Notes: generated from the sequence alone by a model not told the origin. A stretch of DNA of 64,000 bases from UBA5072 sp963822145 (GCA_963822145.1 CAWGGG010000002.1:186001-250000); one strand, 5' to 3'; counted from the first letter of the stretch, positions 17,665 through 27,551 are shown. Numbers and translations: made by a program.

Positions 17665-19955
17665 GAATTATTCATGCATTGATCTTTGGTATCCTGTTGG
17701 GGATGCTTCCGATGGCAGGATCCGCTCAGATCCCGAACGGAACCTGGAGGGATCATTTGCCTTACAAACAAGGTGAAAGACTGGCAGAGTATGGCGACCG
17801 GGTATTTTGCGCCACCGGTGGGGGAGGTTTGTTTTCATTCAGCACCCGGGATAACAGCATTGAAAAGTACTCCAAAATATCCGGATTATCCGATGCAGAT
17901 ATTACCGCCATTGGCTATTCCGGGGATACCCGTACCTTTATGATTGGTTATCGCAACGGTAATCTCGACGCAGTTGTGGGCGACAGCATCTTCAATATCC
18001 CGGATATCAAGAGAAAAATGATCTCCGGGGAGAAATCAATCAACCAGTTTTTTTTCAACGGTCAGTATGCCTACCTGGCCTGCGGATTCGGCATTGTGGT
18101 CTGCGATCTCTCTCGGCAGGAAATCAAGGATACCTACATCTTTGGTCCCGGCGGCACGCAGATCTGGGTTAATGATATTACCAGCGATGGACAGAATTTA
18201 TATGCTTCAACCGTACAGGGTATTTACAAAGCATCGCTTGACAATCCCAACCTTGTGGATTTTAACGCCTGGCAACGTCTGGAAAACCTGCCGGATCCCG
18301 GGGCCGCATACCGTTTCCTGGCCTGGTTTGGCAATCACCTGTTTACGGTATATCACAATCCCGTTTCGGGATATGATGAAATCATTCAGATCTCAGAATC
18401 GGACTGGACTGTCTGGAGCCAGAGTTACAACGATACTTTTGAATACCTGGGGGAGCAGCATGGATACCTGGTGTTTTGTTCCCTGTTGCGAACAAAAGTC
18501 TACAGCAGCCAGGAGCAGCTTGTGCGCGACGACAGAACCTATTATGCCAGGCATGCACTTTTCGACTCGAAGCAGGGGTTGTGGTATGCCGATCCGGAAA
18601 ACGGAATCATTAAGCTGGATCAGGCAGGGAATGGTACGGTGATTTTCCCTGACGGACCAGCCTACCGAGATGCCGGCGATATTGAGATCCTGGGAGGGAA
18701 CCTTTGGGCAGGTGGCGGAACAGCTGCAACCCAGTGGTCCGGCTATGGGGCTTATTCCTTTAGTCAGGAGAAATGGTCGAGTTATAACAGGAATACCATT
18801 CCTGAATTGAAGGACTTTCTGAACATATCTGAGATAACCATTGATCCCCTGGATCTGGGTCATGTCATCGGCGGATCTTATGGATACGGGATTGCCGAGT
18901 TTAATGATGGCGGTCTTACCGATATCATCGACGAAACAGATGGTGTTTTGCAGCCGGTTCCGGGTTATGGAAGCGGTTATGTCAGGGTTACCGGAGTGGA
19001 TTTCGATGCAGGCGGACAACTTTGGATTTCCACTTCAAACAGCGAACAGGCAGTTTATCGCCGGAAACCAGGAAGCATTTTGGAACCGGTGGAACTGGAA
19101 TACAGCGGTTTCGGCATCAGTACCAATGTGGGTGATATTATGGCCTGCACTTCCGGTCAGATCTGGCTGCTGATTGAGAACGGGATCCTGGTTTTCCAGG
19201 AAAATTCAGGAAATTCCTGGCAGGAGCGGTTTTTTGCAGTCAGGAATCAGGTGCCCAACCTGCTTGACCGGGTTTATTCGGCGGCAGAGGACAAAGAAGG
19301 GAATATCTGGATCGGCACCAATAAGGGACCGGTGGTATATTTCAATACTTCCGCGATATTTACAGATGATGTGGTAGCCGGTTACCAGCCCGAAATACCC
19401 CGTAACGATGGCACTTCTTTTGTCGATCTGTTGCTTTCCACGGAAAAAATTAATGCCATTGCAGTTGACGGTGCCAACCAGAAGTGGCTGGCCACCGAGA
19501 AGGCTGGCGTATTCCTGGTGTCGCCCGATGGTAAAAAAGAGATATACCATTTTACTGAAGAAAACAGCCCGTTGTTTTCCAACAATGTACAAACCATTGC
19601 TGTAAATGACAAAACCGGAGAAGTGTTCTTTGGTACCGAGCGGGGAATGATATCTTTCAGGGGTCGCGCCACGGAAGGAGGGGATGATTTCGGGAATGTC
19701 TATGTCTTCCCCAATCCGGTGCGTGAAACATATGCCGGAGATATAACGGTAACTGGTCTGGCAGCCAATGTAAACGTGAAGATAACCGACATCAGCGGGA
19801 ATATCGTATTTGAGACTACTGCCCTGGGCGGACAGGCGGTCTGGGACGGAAGGAATTTCAGGGGCGATCGGGCACAGACTGGCGTTTACCTGGTCTTTTG
19901 CACCAACGAAGACGGTTCCAGCACCCTGGTTACCAAGCTGCTTCTTATTCATTGA
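17661..19955 (+). CDS. porZ: Type IX secretion system protein PorZ
   Basis: PorZ is a component of the cell-surface attachment complex of the type IX secretion system and takes part in delivering anionic LPS to cargo. The 764-residue protein has a signal peptide (about 1-22, ending GSAQ) and the characteristic mature N-terminus GTWRDHLPYKQG. Two beta-propeller regions carry repeated motifs such as NIWIGTNKGPV, and a C-terminal FPNPVRE...GVYLVFC sorting-type domain (about 680-764) follows. The order rdgB-porZ-recO, with a 4-bp overlap at the 5' side and 3 bp to recO, suggests one transcript. It implies that this organism has a T9SS, consistent with the sorting-domain protein at 48.4 kb. Confidence 0.85.
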   Translation: MRIIHALIFGILLGMLPMAGSAQIPNGTWRDHLPYKQGERLAEYGDRVFCATGGGGLFSFSTRDNSIEKYSKISGLSDADITAIGYSGDTRTFMIGYRNGNLDAVVGDSIFNIPDIKRKMISGEKSINQFFFNGQYAYLACGFGIVVCDLSRQEIKDTYIFGPGGTQIWVNDITSDGQNLYASTVQGIYKASLDNPNLVDFNAWQRLENLPDPGAAYRFLAWFGNHLFTVYHNPVSGYDEIIQISESDWTVWSQSYNDTFEYLGEQHGYLVFCSLLRTKVYSSQEQLVRDDRTYYARHALFDSKQGLWYADPENGIIKLDQAGNGTVIFPDGPAYRDAGDIEILGGNLWAGGGTAATQWSGYGAYSFSQEKWSSYNRNTIPELKDFLNISEITIDPLDLGHVIGGSYGYGIAEFNDGGLTDIIDETDGVLQPVPGYGSGYVRVTGVDFDAGGQLWISTSNSEQAVYRRKPGSILEPVELEYSGFGISTNVGDIMACTSGQIWLLIENGILVFQENSGNSWQERFFAVRNQVPNLLDRVYSAAEDKEGNIWIGTNKGPVVYFNTSAIFTDDVVAGYQPEIPRNDGTSFVDLLLSTEKINAIAVDGANQKWLATEKAGVFLVSPDGKKEIYHFTEENSPLFSNNVQTIAVNDKTGEVFFGTERGMISFRGRATEGGDDFGNVYVFPNPVRETYAGDITVTGLAANVNVKITDISGNIVFETTALGGQAVWDGRNFRGDRAQTGVYLVFCTNEDGSSTLVTKLLLIH

Positions 19956-19958
19956 TTC

Positions 19959-20660
19959 ATGCTCAGCAAGTCACGGGCCATAGTGCTTCACCACATCCGG
20001 TATGGAGAATCCAGCCTGATTGTAACCCTTTATACAGAGAATCACGGACGGTTGACCTGCATGGTAAGTGGTGTCTATTCCAGGAAATCCAGATTCCCTG
20101 CCATGTGGTTTCAACCACTTTCTTTGCTGGACATAGATTTTTATTACCGTCAGAACCGCGAACTGCAGCGGCTTAAGGAAGCTTCCTGTCCCTGCCCCTA
20201 TGCCACCATACCGTTCAATACTTCTAAAAGCGCCATTGCTTTATTCCTGGCCGAAGTCCTCCATCTTTCCCTTCGCGAGGAAGAAAGCAATCAGGCCTTG
20301 TTCTCATTTTTATACAATGCCTTTCAGCTGCTGGATGCCTGTGAAGATGGCACCTCCAACTTTCATCTCTGGTTTATGCTTCAATTTTCCAGGTTTATCG
20401 GGATTCTTCCGGTAGCCTCAGAAGTATCCGCCGGAATCGCAGCATCACCCGATATGCAGCTCTTTTCGCAGTTGCCTGAAGAAGCAGCGGAGGCCTTGTC
20501 GGCTCTGATGACGTACCCCTGGGGCCCATCCGGTGATCTGAAACTGTCGGGTAAAAACCGGTACCTGTTGCTTGACAGGATCATCAGGTATTATGCCCTT
20601 CACATCGAGGGCTTTTCACGGTTAAAGTCATTTGCAGTGCTGCGGGAAGTTTTTAGTTAA
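19959..20660 (+). CDS. recO: DNA repair protein RecO
   Basis: RecO works with RecF/RecR to load RecA at gapped DNA. The 233-residue protein begins with the OB-fold segment SRAIVLHHIRYGESSLIVTLYTENHGRLTCMVSG, followed by SRFPAMWFQPLSLLDIDFYYR and a helical C-terminal part. A zinc finger is not obvious, as in many Bacteroidota members. It starts 3 bp after porZ. Confidence 0.92.
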   Translation: MLSKSRAIVLHHIRYGESSLIVTLYTENHGRLTCMVSGVYSRKSRFPAMWFQPLSLLDIDFYYRQNRELQRLKEASCPCPYATIPFNTSKSAIALFLAEVLHLSLREEESNQALFSFLYNAFQLLDACEDGTSNFHLWFMLQFSRFIGILPVASEVSAGIAASPDMQLFSQLPEEAAEALSALMTYPWGPSGDLKLSGKNRYLLLDRIIRYYALHIEGFSRLKSFAVLREVFS

Positions 20661-20707
20661 AATAGCGTACTTTTGTTTACAGCCTATACTACTACGCCAC
20701 TTCAACG

Positions 20708-21769
20708 ATGAAATCAATGAGAACCAATATCGGCGGGAAGGCCGGAATGCCCCCGGAAAGTCTGGTATATACAGGTGCCCGTAAGCCCGGACCTGCGGAA
20801 ATAGAAATTCTGGTATATGATGAAAAGTCGTGTCACCGCAGCCATACCCTTGATGCGGAAGAAATGGACAGACTCATCGATCAAAGTAAAGTAAATCTTT
20901 TAATAATTAGTAACTTAGCAGATGTTACTTTAATTGAAAAAATAGGAACTTTTTTCGGAATCTCCCCACTCTTGCTCGAGGACGTGTTGAACACCTCCCA
21001 CCTGCCAAAAACGGAAGAATCAGGGGAGCAATTGTTGTTTACCCTGAAATTACTGGGCTTCAGCGAAAGCGGGGAACTTCTGCAACAACACATCACCTTG
21101 ATGCTGGGTGACCATTATGTTCTTGTTTTCAAGGATTTTGAGAACAGGATCTTTGATGATATTGTCGGCAGAATCATCAGTGGGAAAAGCAGGGCACGGT
21201 TTAAAAGGGCTGATTACTTGTTCTATCTTTTAACTGATACATTAATAGATATGTATTACGGTGTTGTAAATGAAATTAATAACAAAATTGATTTTATTGA
21301 GGAACAATTGCTGGAAGCCCCTGACCGCGACCATATCCATGAAATATACCAGATCAGACGACCCATGAGCGATATGCGGGGCGTACTTTACCCGGTACGG
21401 GAAGCCTTGTTGAACATCGTTCAGGGAGACTATGCCCTGCTGGAAGAATCTACCATCAGTTATATGCAGGATATCAAGGACCATATCAACCATATCATCC
21501 ACATGTATGAAACCGGAAGGGATACCCTTTCGGACCTGATCGAACTGAACAGTTCGAACATCAGCAACCGGTTGAATAAAAGTATGAACCTGCTGACCAT
21601 CATTACCACCCTTTTCATCCCGCTGACCCTCATCGCGGGTATATATGGCATGAACTTCAAATTCATACCGGAAATTTCCTGGAAAGTTGGATATCCCTTT
21701 TCCCTGGTGCTTATGTTAATAACGGCCGGCATCATGCTTTTCATCATGAAACGGAAAAAGATCTTATAA
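20708..21769 (+). CDS. corA: Magnesium/cobalt transporter CorA
   Basis: CorA is a homopentameric inner-membrane Mg2+ channel. The 353-residue protein has the N-terminal cytoplasmic domain and a long helix. Two C-terminal TM helices flank the YGMNF selectivity motif (about residue 316-320), and the protein ends in a basic KRKKIL tail. The start ATG 20708 is the first in frame; a second at 20717 is possible. A Nudix gene follows after 8 bp. Confidence 0.93.
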   Translation: MKSMRTNIGGKAGMPPESLVYTGARKPGPAEIEILVYDEKSCHRSHTLDAEEMDRLIDQSKVNLLIISNLADVTLIEKIGTFFGISPLLLEDVLNTSHLPKTEESGEQLLFTLKLLGFSESGELLQQHITLMLGDHYVLVFKDFENRIFDDIVGRIISGKSRARFKRADYLFYLLTDTLIDMYYGVVNEINNKIDFIEEQLLEAPDRDHIHEIYQIRRPMSDMRGVLYPVREALLNIVQGDYALLEESTISYMQDIKDHINHIIHMYETGRDTLSDLIELNSSNISNRLNKSMNLLTIITTLFIPLTLIAGIYGMNFKFIPEISWKVGYPFSLVLMLITAGIMLFIMKRKKIL

Positions 21770-21777
21770 AGGAAGGA

Positions 21778-22407
21778 ATGGAAAAACAGAAAGCGTATCA
21801 CTGGCTTGAGACCGCAAAGCGACTGCAGGCTGTCGCCCAGGCAGGGCTGGAGTATTCCGACAATAAATACGACATCGACAGGTACAACCAGATCAGGCAG
21901 ATCAGTGTTGAAATGATGCATGCGTTCACCGGGTTGCCGGTGAATTTGCTGGTAAAGGTTTTTGCTTCTGAAACCGGTTACCAGACCCCAAAGGTAGATG
22001 TACGCGGTGTTGTATTCCGTGACAACAGGATCCTGATGGTACGGGAGACCATTGACAACCGCTGGTCGGTACCCGGCGGCTGGGCAGACGTTGGACTTAC
22101 GCCCTTTGAAGTTGCCAAAAAGGAAGTTTTCGAAGAATCAGGCCTCGAGGTGTCTCCGGTCAGGCTCCTCGCCGTGCTGGATAAGAAGTGCCACAATCAT
22201 CCGGCGGATCTGTACCACATCTACAAAATATTCATCCTTTGTGAAGAGCGCGGAGGCTCGCTGAAAAACGGAATGGAAACAAGTGAGACCGGATTTTTCG
22301 CACCGGAGGAGCTGCCACCGTTATCGGAGCCCAGGATTACCCGGGAGCAGATCATGCTCATGGTTGAATTCAGAAACAATCCCGGAAAGCAGGCGGTATG
22401 TGATTAG
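21778..22407 (+). CDS. Nudix hydrolase with N-terminal helper domain
   Basis: The 209-residue protein has an N-terminal helical domain (about 1-60) typical of the Nudix_N_2 subgroup. The catalytic box follows: GGWADVGLTPFEVAKKEVFEESG, split over about residues 99-121, with REUXEE present as KEVFEE. Relatives hydrolyse ADP-ribose, CDP-choline or similar nucleoside diphosphates; the substrate here is not determined. It is likely cotranscribed with corA and ends 6 bp from the convergent carB stop. Confidence 0.88.
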   Translation: MEKQKAYHWLETAKRLQAVAQAGLEYSDNKYDIDRYNQIRQISVEMMHAFTGLPVNLLVKVFASETGYQTPKVDVRGVVFRDNRILMVRETIDNRWSVPGGWADVGLTPFEVAKKEVFEESGLEVSPVRLLAVLDKKCHNHPADLYHIYKIFILCEERGGSLKNGMETSETGFFAPEELPPLSEPRITREQIMLMVEFRNNPGKQAVCD

Positions 22408-22413
22408 AATATC

Positions 22414-25400
22414 CTAATACTCTGCCCAGCTTTTAATGGCAATATCCTCAATGGCAAGCTTGCAGACCGCGGTAAGAAATGCACTGGCCAGCCTGCCGTT
22501 GGTGATCAGGGGAATATTGTAATCCACGGCGCTGCGGCGGATAAGGTAATCGTTACTCAGTTCGGACTTGGTAAGGTCTTTGGGAATATTGATAACCAGA
22601 TCAATCATTTTGTTTCTGAGGTAGTCCAGCGTATTGGGCTTTTTATCTTCATCGGGCCAATGCAGCATGGTACAGGGTATTCCGTTCATTTCGAGGAACT
22701 GAGCCGTACCGCGGGTGGCAAAAAGGTTGTAGCCCTTTTCTGACAGCAGCTTGCAACTGTTTACCAACTCAACTTTGGAACGCATAGGTCCTGTAGATAA
22801 GAGTATGTTTTTCTTCGGATAACTATAACCTACTGAAAGCATTGATTTAAGAATTGCCTCATAAAAATTTTCACCGATGCAACCCACTTCACCGGTGGAA
22901 GCCATATCCACACCCAGGATGGGATCTGCTTTCTGAAGGCGTGAAAACGAGAACTGTGGCGCTTTCACGCCGATACAATCGAGATCAAATGCTGATTTCC
23001 TGGGTTTTTCCACCTCCTTGCCCAGGATAACCTGGGTGGCCAGTTCAATGAAATTCACCTTGAGTACTTTGGAAACAAATGGAAAGCTCCGGGAGGCCCT
23101 GAGGTTGCATTCAATAACCTTGATGTCATTGTCCTTTGCCAGGAACTGGATGTTGAAGGGGCCGGTTATTTTAAGTTCCTTGGCGATCTGGCGTGAGATA
23201 CGCTTGATCCGGCGCATCGTTTCAAAATAGATCTTCTGGGCCGGGAAGACTATGGTGGCATCTCCTGAATGCACGCCTGCAAATTCCACATGCTCACTAA
23301 TGGCGTAGGCCACAAGTTCACCATCCCGGGCAACCGCATCGAGCTCGATTTCCTTGGCCTGCTCGATAAACTCCGAGACCACCACGGGGTATTGCTTGGA
23401 AACCTTGGCGGCCAGGTTCAGGTAATGCTCCATTTCATCCTTGTTCGATACCACATTCATGGCAGCGCCCGAAAGTACGTAAGATGGACGGATCAGGACA
23501 GGAAATCCAACCTCGTCCACAAAATCATGGGTTTCCTGAATACTGGTCAGCTCTCTCCAGCGGGGTTGATCAATATTCAGGTCATCGCAGAGGGTCGAAA
23601 ACTTATGCCGGTCCTCGGCGCTGTCAATGGACAGGGGAGAAGTTCCCAGGATGTTGACATGTTGTTTGTAAAGCCTCATGGCCAGGTTGTTTGGGATCTG
23701 GCCTCCCATCGACAGGATCACCCCGTGCGGATTCTCCAGTTCAATGATGTCCATGACCCGCTCGAACGAAAGCTCATCAAAGTAAAGTCTGTCGCATATA
23801 TCGTAGTCCGTGCTGACAGTTTCAGGGTTGTAATTGATCATGACCGACCGGTAACCTTCTTTATTGATCGCATAAAGTGCATTGACACTGCACCAGTCGA
23901 ATTCAACGCTGCTGCCAATGCGGTAGGCACCCGACCCTAAAACAATAACAGATTTGTGATCACCTTTATATATAACATCATTTGAGGTTCCACTATAAGT
24001 TAGATAAAGATAATTGGTCATGGCGGGGTATTCGGCGGCCAGCGTGTCAATCTGCTTAACCACAGGGACGATGCCCAGGTTTTTCCGCATCTTCCTTACT
24101 TCCAGCAAACCTTCCTGCATATGATCCGGCATGTCCTTCATCACCGATCTTGCAATCTGAAAGTCGGAGAACCCGAGGATTTTGGCCTCGCGCAAAAGGT
24201 TTGCAGGCAGATCGGCAAGGGTATTATAGGTTTCCAGTTCATTTTTCAGGGTGAAAATATTCCTGAGTTTATAAAGGAACCAGGCATCAATGCGTGTGAT
24301 TTCGCGGATCTTTTCCACCGTCCAGCCTCTGGAAAAGGCATCGGCAATTACAAAGATACGCATATCGGTGGGCTCGTTGAGCTCCTTTTCGACGTCTTCA
24401 AAAGCCAGGTCGCGGTTGCCCACAAAACCATGCATGCCTTGCCCGATCATACGGAGCCCCTTCTGGATCGCTTCTTCAAAGGTACGGCCAATGGCCATGA
24501 CCTCGCCAACACTTTTCATACTGCTGCCGATCAGCTTGGACACGCCGATGAATTTATTCAGGTCCCAGCGAGGAATCTTGCAAACGATATAATCCAGGGC
24601 AGGCTCAAAAAACGCGGAGGTTGTTTTTGTAATGGAATTCTTGATTTCGTGCAACCCGTAGCCAATGGAAAGCTTTGCGGCAACAAAAGCCAGCGGATAA
24701 CCGGTGGCCTTGGAGGCCAGGGCACTCGAGCGCGATAACCGGGCGTTGACCTCAATTACACGGTAGTCTTCCGATTCAGGATCGAGGGCGTATTGAATAT
24801 TGCATTCCCCGATGATGCCAATGTGCCGGATAATCTTGATGGCCAGCTGGCGGAGCGTGTGGTATTCCGAATTGGTGAGGGTTTGTGAGGGCGCCACCAC
24901 AATGCTTTCCCCGGTATGGATCCCCAGGGGATCGAAATTCTCCATGTTGCAAACCGTGATACAGTTGTCATGGCAATCACGGACCACTTCGTATTCCACT
25001 TCCTTCCATCCTTTAAGCGACTTTTCCACCAGGATCTGCGGCGCATAGGAAAAAGCCTTTTCAGCCATTTTTCTTATCTCGGATTCATTGCTGCAAAAGC
25101 CACTGCCCTGTCCCCCCAATGTGTAAGCGGCACGGATAATGACAGGATAACCCAGGTCCCCGGCTGCTTTTACGGCACCTTCAATGCTGGTTACAGCGAA
25201 ACTCTGAATGGTTTTCACCTGGATCTCATCCAGCTTCTTGATAAACAGGTCACGGTCCTCAGTATCCATAATGGCCTGCACAGGGGTTCCCAGCACCCGT
25301 AAGTTGTGCCGTTCGAGAGCCCCGTTTTTATACAATTCAATGCCGCAGTTCAGTGCGGTTTGACCCCCGAAAGAAAGCAGGATGCCATCGGGTTTTTCCT

Positions 25401-25632
25401 TTTCCAGGACTTTTTCAACGAAGTAAGGTGTAACGGGCAGAAAATAAATCGTGTCGGCAATACCTTCAGAGGTTTGTACCGTGGCAATGTTCGGATTGAT
25501 AAGAACAGTGATGATACCTTCTTCACGCAAGGCCTTTAAGGCCTGCGAGCCTGAATAGTCGAATTCACCTGCTTCTCCGATCTTAAGAGCCCCTGAACCC
25601 AGTACGATAACTTTGCTGATTGATTTGTCCAT
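22414..25632 (-). CDS. carB: Carbamoyl-phosphate synthase large subunit
   Basis: CarB makes carbamoyl phosphate from bicarbonate, two ATP and ammonia delivered by CarA. The two homologous synthetase halves are intact: the first opens with LGSGALKIGEAGEFDYSG, the second, near residue 565, with LGSGAYRIGSSVEFDW. The C-terminal allosteric MGS-like domain (about 935-1072) follows. The full length is about 1072 residues. The first in-frame start codon at 25641 is TTG, so I use ATG 25632. It is divergent from argR, and both promoters share the region with the ARG-box-like sites, so joint arginine control is plausible. carA is 21 kb away. Confidence 0.97.
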   Translation of the reverse strand: MDKSISKVIVLGSGALKIGEAGEFDYSGSQALKALREEGIITVLINPNIATVQTSEGIADTIYFLPVTPYFVEKVLEKEKPDGILLSFGGQTALNCGIELYKNGALERHNLRVLGTPVQAIMDTEDRDLFIKKLDEIQVKTIQSFAVTSIEGAVKAAGDLGYPVIIRAAYTLGGQGSGFCSNESEIRKMAEKAFSYAPQILVEKSLKGWKEVEYEVVRDCHDNCITVCNMENFDPLGIHTGESIVVAPSQTLTNSEYHTLRQLAIKIIRHIGIIGECNIQYALDPESEDYRVIEVNARLSRSSALASKATGYPLAFVAAKLSIGYGLHEIKNSITKTTSAFFEPALDYIVCKIPRWDLNKFIGVSKLIGSSMKSVGEVMAIGRTFEEAIQKGLRMIGQGMHGFVGNRDLAFEDVEKELNEPTDMRIFVIADAFSRGWTVEKIREITRIDAWFLYKLRNIFTLKNELETYNTLADLPANLLREAKILGFSDFQIARSVMKDMPDHMQEGLLEVRKMRKNLGIVPVVKQIDTLAAEYPAMTNYLYLTYSGTSNDVIYKGDHKSVIVLGSGAYRIGSSVEFDWCSVNALYAINKEGYRSVMINYNPETVSTDYDICDRLYFDELSFERVMDIIELENPHGVILSMGGQIPNNLAMRLYKQHVNILGTSPLSIDSAEDRHKFSTLCDDLNIDQPRWRELTSIQETHDFVDEVGFPVLIRPSYVLSGAAMNVVSNKDEMEHYLNLAAKVSKQYPVVVSEFIEQAKEIELDAVARDGELVAYAISEHVEFAGVHSGDATIVFPAQKIYFETMRRIKRISRQIAKELKITGPFNIQFLAKDNDIKVIECNLRASRSFPFVSKVLKVNFIELATQVILGKEVEKPRKSAFDLDCIGVKAPQFSFSRLQKADPILGVDMASTGEVGCIGENFYEAILKSMLSVGYSYPKKNILLSTGPMRSKVELVNSCKLLSEKGYNLFATRGTAQFLEMNGIPCTMLHWPDEDKKPNTLDYLRNKMIDLVINIPKDLTKSELSNDYLIRRSAVDYNIPLITNGRLASAFLTAVCKLAIEDIAIKSWAEY

Positions 25633-25700
25633 GATTTTCAAAACCTCAGAAAATTTAGTCCTATATTTGGCCCAAAATTACAAATATTTTCAAATTCATC

Positions 25701-25731
25701 TTGCATATTTATTAAAATGTGCATATATTTG
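25701..25731 (+). promoter_or_regulatory. argR: Promoter of argR
   Basis: TTG (25701-25703), 20 bp, then TATATTTG (25724-25731) matches the Bacteroidota promoter consensus. The -7 element lies inside the upstream ARG-box-like site, so bound ArgR would block it. Confidence 0.55.
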
Positions 25732-25756
25732 CATCATAATTGAATAACTATTCATC
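25718..25756. promoter_or_regulatory. Pair of ARG-box-like operators before argR
   Basis: The downstream box 25739-25756 contains the palindrome TGAATAACTATTCA, which fits wnTGAATwwwwATTCAnw with one change. The weaker upstream box 25718-25735 contains TGCATATATTTGCA. The two 18-bp boxes are exactly 3 bp apart (21 bp centre to centre), the known spacing for an ArgR hexamer. The downstream box abuts the argR start codon, indicating autoregulation. Confidence 0.65.
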
Positions 25757-26233
25757 ATGGGGAACAGAACAGAAAGGCTCTTAGCCATCAGAAACATTAT
25801 CTCGTCGCAGAAAGTATCCAGTCAGGAGGAGCTGCTGGACCTGCTTGAGAAAAAAGGATTGAACTACACGCAGGCAACCCTGTCGAGGGATTTGAAATTT
25901 CTCAAAGTTAATAAAATATCCGATAACGAGAAGGGCTATATTTATGAATTACCTGATCAGCATCACATTCCGGGTCAGGAGCTGGCGGAGAGTTATGCCG
26001 CACAGGGATTTGTATCAATCCGGTTTGCCAACAAGCTGGGGGTGGTTAAAACCCTGCCCGGCTACGCACCCAGCATCGCTTCCCTGATCGATAAGGTGAA
26101 TCCTTTTGAAATTGTGGGCACGCTGGCAGGGGATGATACCATTCTGATTATCCCTCACGATAACGTTACTGAAAGAGATGTTATTAATACATTGATAATT
26201 ATTATACCTGAATTAAAGGATAAAATCAAGTAA
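25757..26233 (+). CDS. argR: Arginine repressor ArgR
   Basis: ArgR is an arginine-dependent hexameric repressor. The 158-residue protein has an N-terminal winged helix (RLLAIRNIISSQKVSSQEELLDLL, with QATLSRDLKFL as recognition region). The C-terminal oligomerisation/arginine-binding domain has GTLAGDDTILIIP. The first gene of the arginine block, it starts 1 bp after a predicted ARG box and is followed by argG after 5 bp. Confidence 0.95.
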   Translation: MGNRTERLLAIRNIISSQKVSSQEELLDLLEKKGLNYTQATLSRDLKFLKVNKISDNEKGYIYELPDQHHIPGQELAESYAAQGFVSIRFANKLGVVKTLPGYAPSIASLIDKVNPFEIVGTLAGDDTILIIPHDNVTERDVINTLIIIIPELKDKIK

Positions 26234-26238
26234 ATTGC

Positions 26239-27468
26239 ATGAAAAAGGGAAAAGTTGTACTTGCCTACAGTGGCGGTCTGGATACTTCTGTTATTCTGAA
26301 ATGGCTGATTGATAAAGGATATGAAGTGATCGCCTATGTGGCTGATGTCGGACAGGATGACGATTTTACTGCAGTTGAGAAGAAAGCCTTGCAGATTGGT
26401 GCTTCCAAGGTATGCATCCGGGATTTGAAAAAGGAATTTGTTACCGATTATATTTTCCCGGCGCTGAAGGCCAATGCTGTTTACGAGAACCGTTACCTGC
26501 TCGGAACCTCCCTGGCCCGGCCGCTTATTGCCAAATACCAGATTGAAATAGCCCGGGAGGAGAACGCTGAATTTGTGTCTCACGGAGCCACAGGCAAGGG
26601 AAATGACCAGGTGCGCTTTGAATTGTCGTATTACGCCCTGAATCCCGGAATTAAAGTCCTGGCTCCATGGAAAACCCAGGAATTCCTGGATCAGTTCAAG
26701 GGAAGGACCGATATGTTAAACTATGCAAGGGATAAAAAGATCCCCGTCAAGGCGACCGTTTCAAAACCTTACAGTGAAGATGACAACCTGATGCACATCA
26801 GTCACGAAGCGGGAATACTGGAGGATCCTGCATTCAGGCCTGAAATGGATATGTTTACCAAGATTCTTCCGCCTCAGCAGGCTCCGGATAAAGAGACGAA
26901 GCTTGAAATACATTTCCGTGACGGGATTCCGGTCAAGGTGGTCAACCACGATACCGGCGTCAATTTGACTGATCCGCTGGAATTATTTGTTTACCTGAAC
27001 AAGGTCGGAGGCGAAAATGGTATCGGATTGCTGGACATGGTGGAAAACCGGTTTGTCGGGATCAAATCCAGGGGTGTTTACGAAACGCCGGCGGGAACGA
27101 TCCTGTTGCAGGCCCATATGGATATTGAGGGTATTGCCATGGACCGCGAGGTGATGCGTCTGCGCAACATGCTGTCCCCCGTATTTGCCGAAATCGTGTA
27201 CAACGGATTCTGGTTCAGTCCCGAAATGGACTTCCTCCGGGCCGCAATCGATAAAAGCCAGGAGCTTATTGATGGTACCGTATACCTTTCATTATACAAG
27301 GGAAATGTTATGATCAACGGGCGTGAATCTCCCAGTTCGCTTTACAACAAGGAACTCTCCAGTATGGATATAGCAGGCGGCTTCGATCAGAAAGACAGTG
27401 CAGGCTTCATCAAAATCAATGCAATCAGGCTGATGGCCCACCACGCCATAACAAAAAGGCAGGGCTGA
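26239..27468 (+). CDS. argG: Argininosuccinate synthase
   Basis: ArgG joins citrulline and aspartate with ATP hydrolysis to AMP. The ATP-pyrophosphatase loop AYSGGLDTSVILKWL is at about residues 8-22, and HGATGKGNDQVRFEL binds substrates. The 409-residue length is normal. Translation probably continues from argR (5-bp gap). It is followed by an 83-bp structured gap before argH. Confidence 0.96.
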   Translation: MKKGKVVLAYSGGLDTSVILKWLIDKGYEVIAYVADVGQDDDFTAVEKKALQIGASKVCIRDLKKEFVTDYIFPALKANAVYENRYLLGTSLARPLIAKYQIEIAREENAEFVSHGATGKGNDQVRFELSYYALNPGIKVLAPWKTQEFLDQFKGRTDMLNYARDKKIPVKATVSKPYSEDDNLMHISHEAGILEDPAFRPEMDMFTKILPPQQAPDKETKLEIHFRDGIPVKVVNHDTGVNLTDPLELFVYLNKVGGENGIGLLDMVENRFVGIKSRGVYETPAGTILLQAHMDIEGIAMDREVMRLRNMLSPVFAEIVYNGFWFSPEMDFLRAAIDKSQELIDGTVYLSLYKGNVMINGRESPSSLYNKELSSMDIAGGFDQKDSAGFIKINAIRLMAHHAITKRQG

Positions 27469-27545
27469 TTATCCTGAGGCATTCCGGATTATTGGGTTAA
27501 AACAAGAATGAACTTCAGGTAACGGTTACCGGAAGGATAATTTTT
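27469..27545 (+). promoter_or_regulatory. Structured argG-argH intergenic region, possible attenuator
   Basis: TTATCC (27469-27474) plus TTCCGG (27482-27487) can pair with CCGGAAGGATAA (27529-27540), which is followed by TTTTT. The hairpin GGTAAC/GTTACC at 27518-27530 uses the same CC at 27529-27530, so the two folds compete. The loop of the first stem is large (41 nt), so termination is uncertain. Confidence 0.3.
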
Positions 27546-27551
27546 ATTGTC

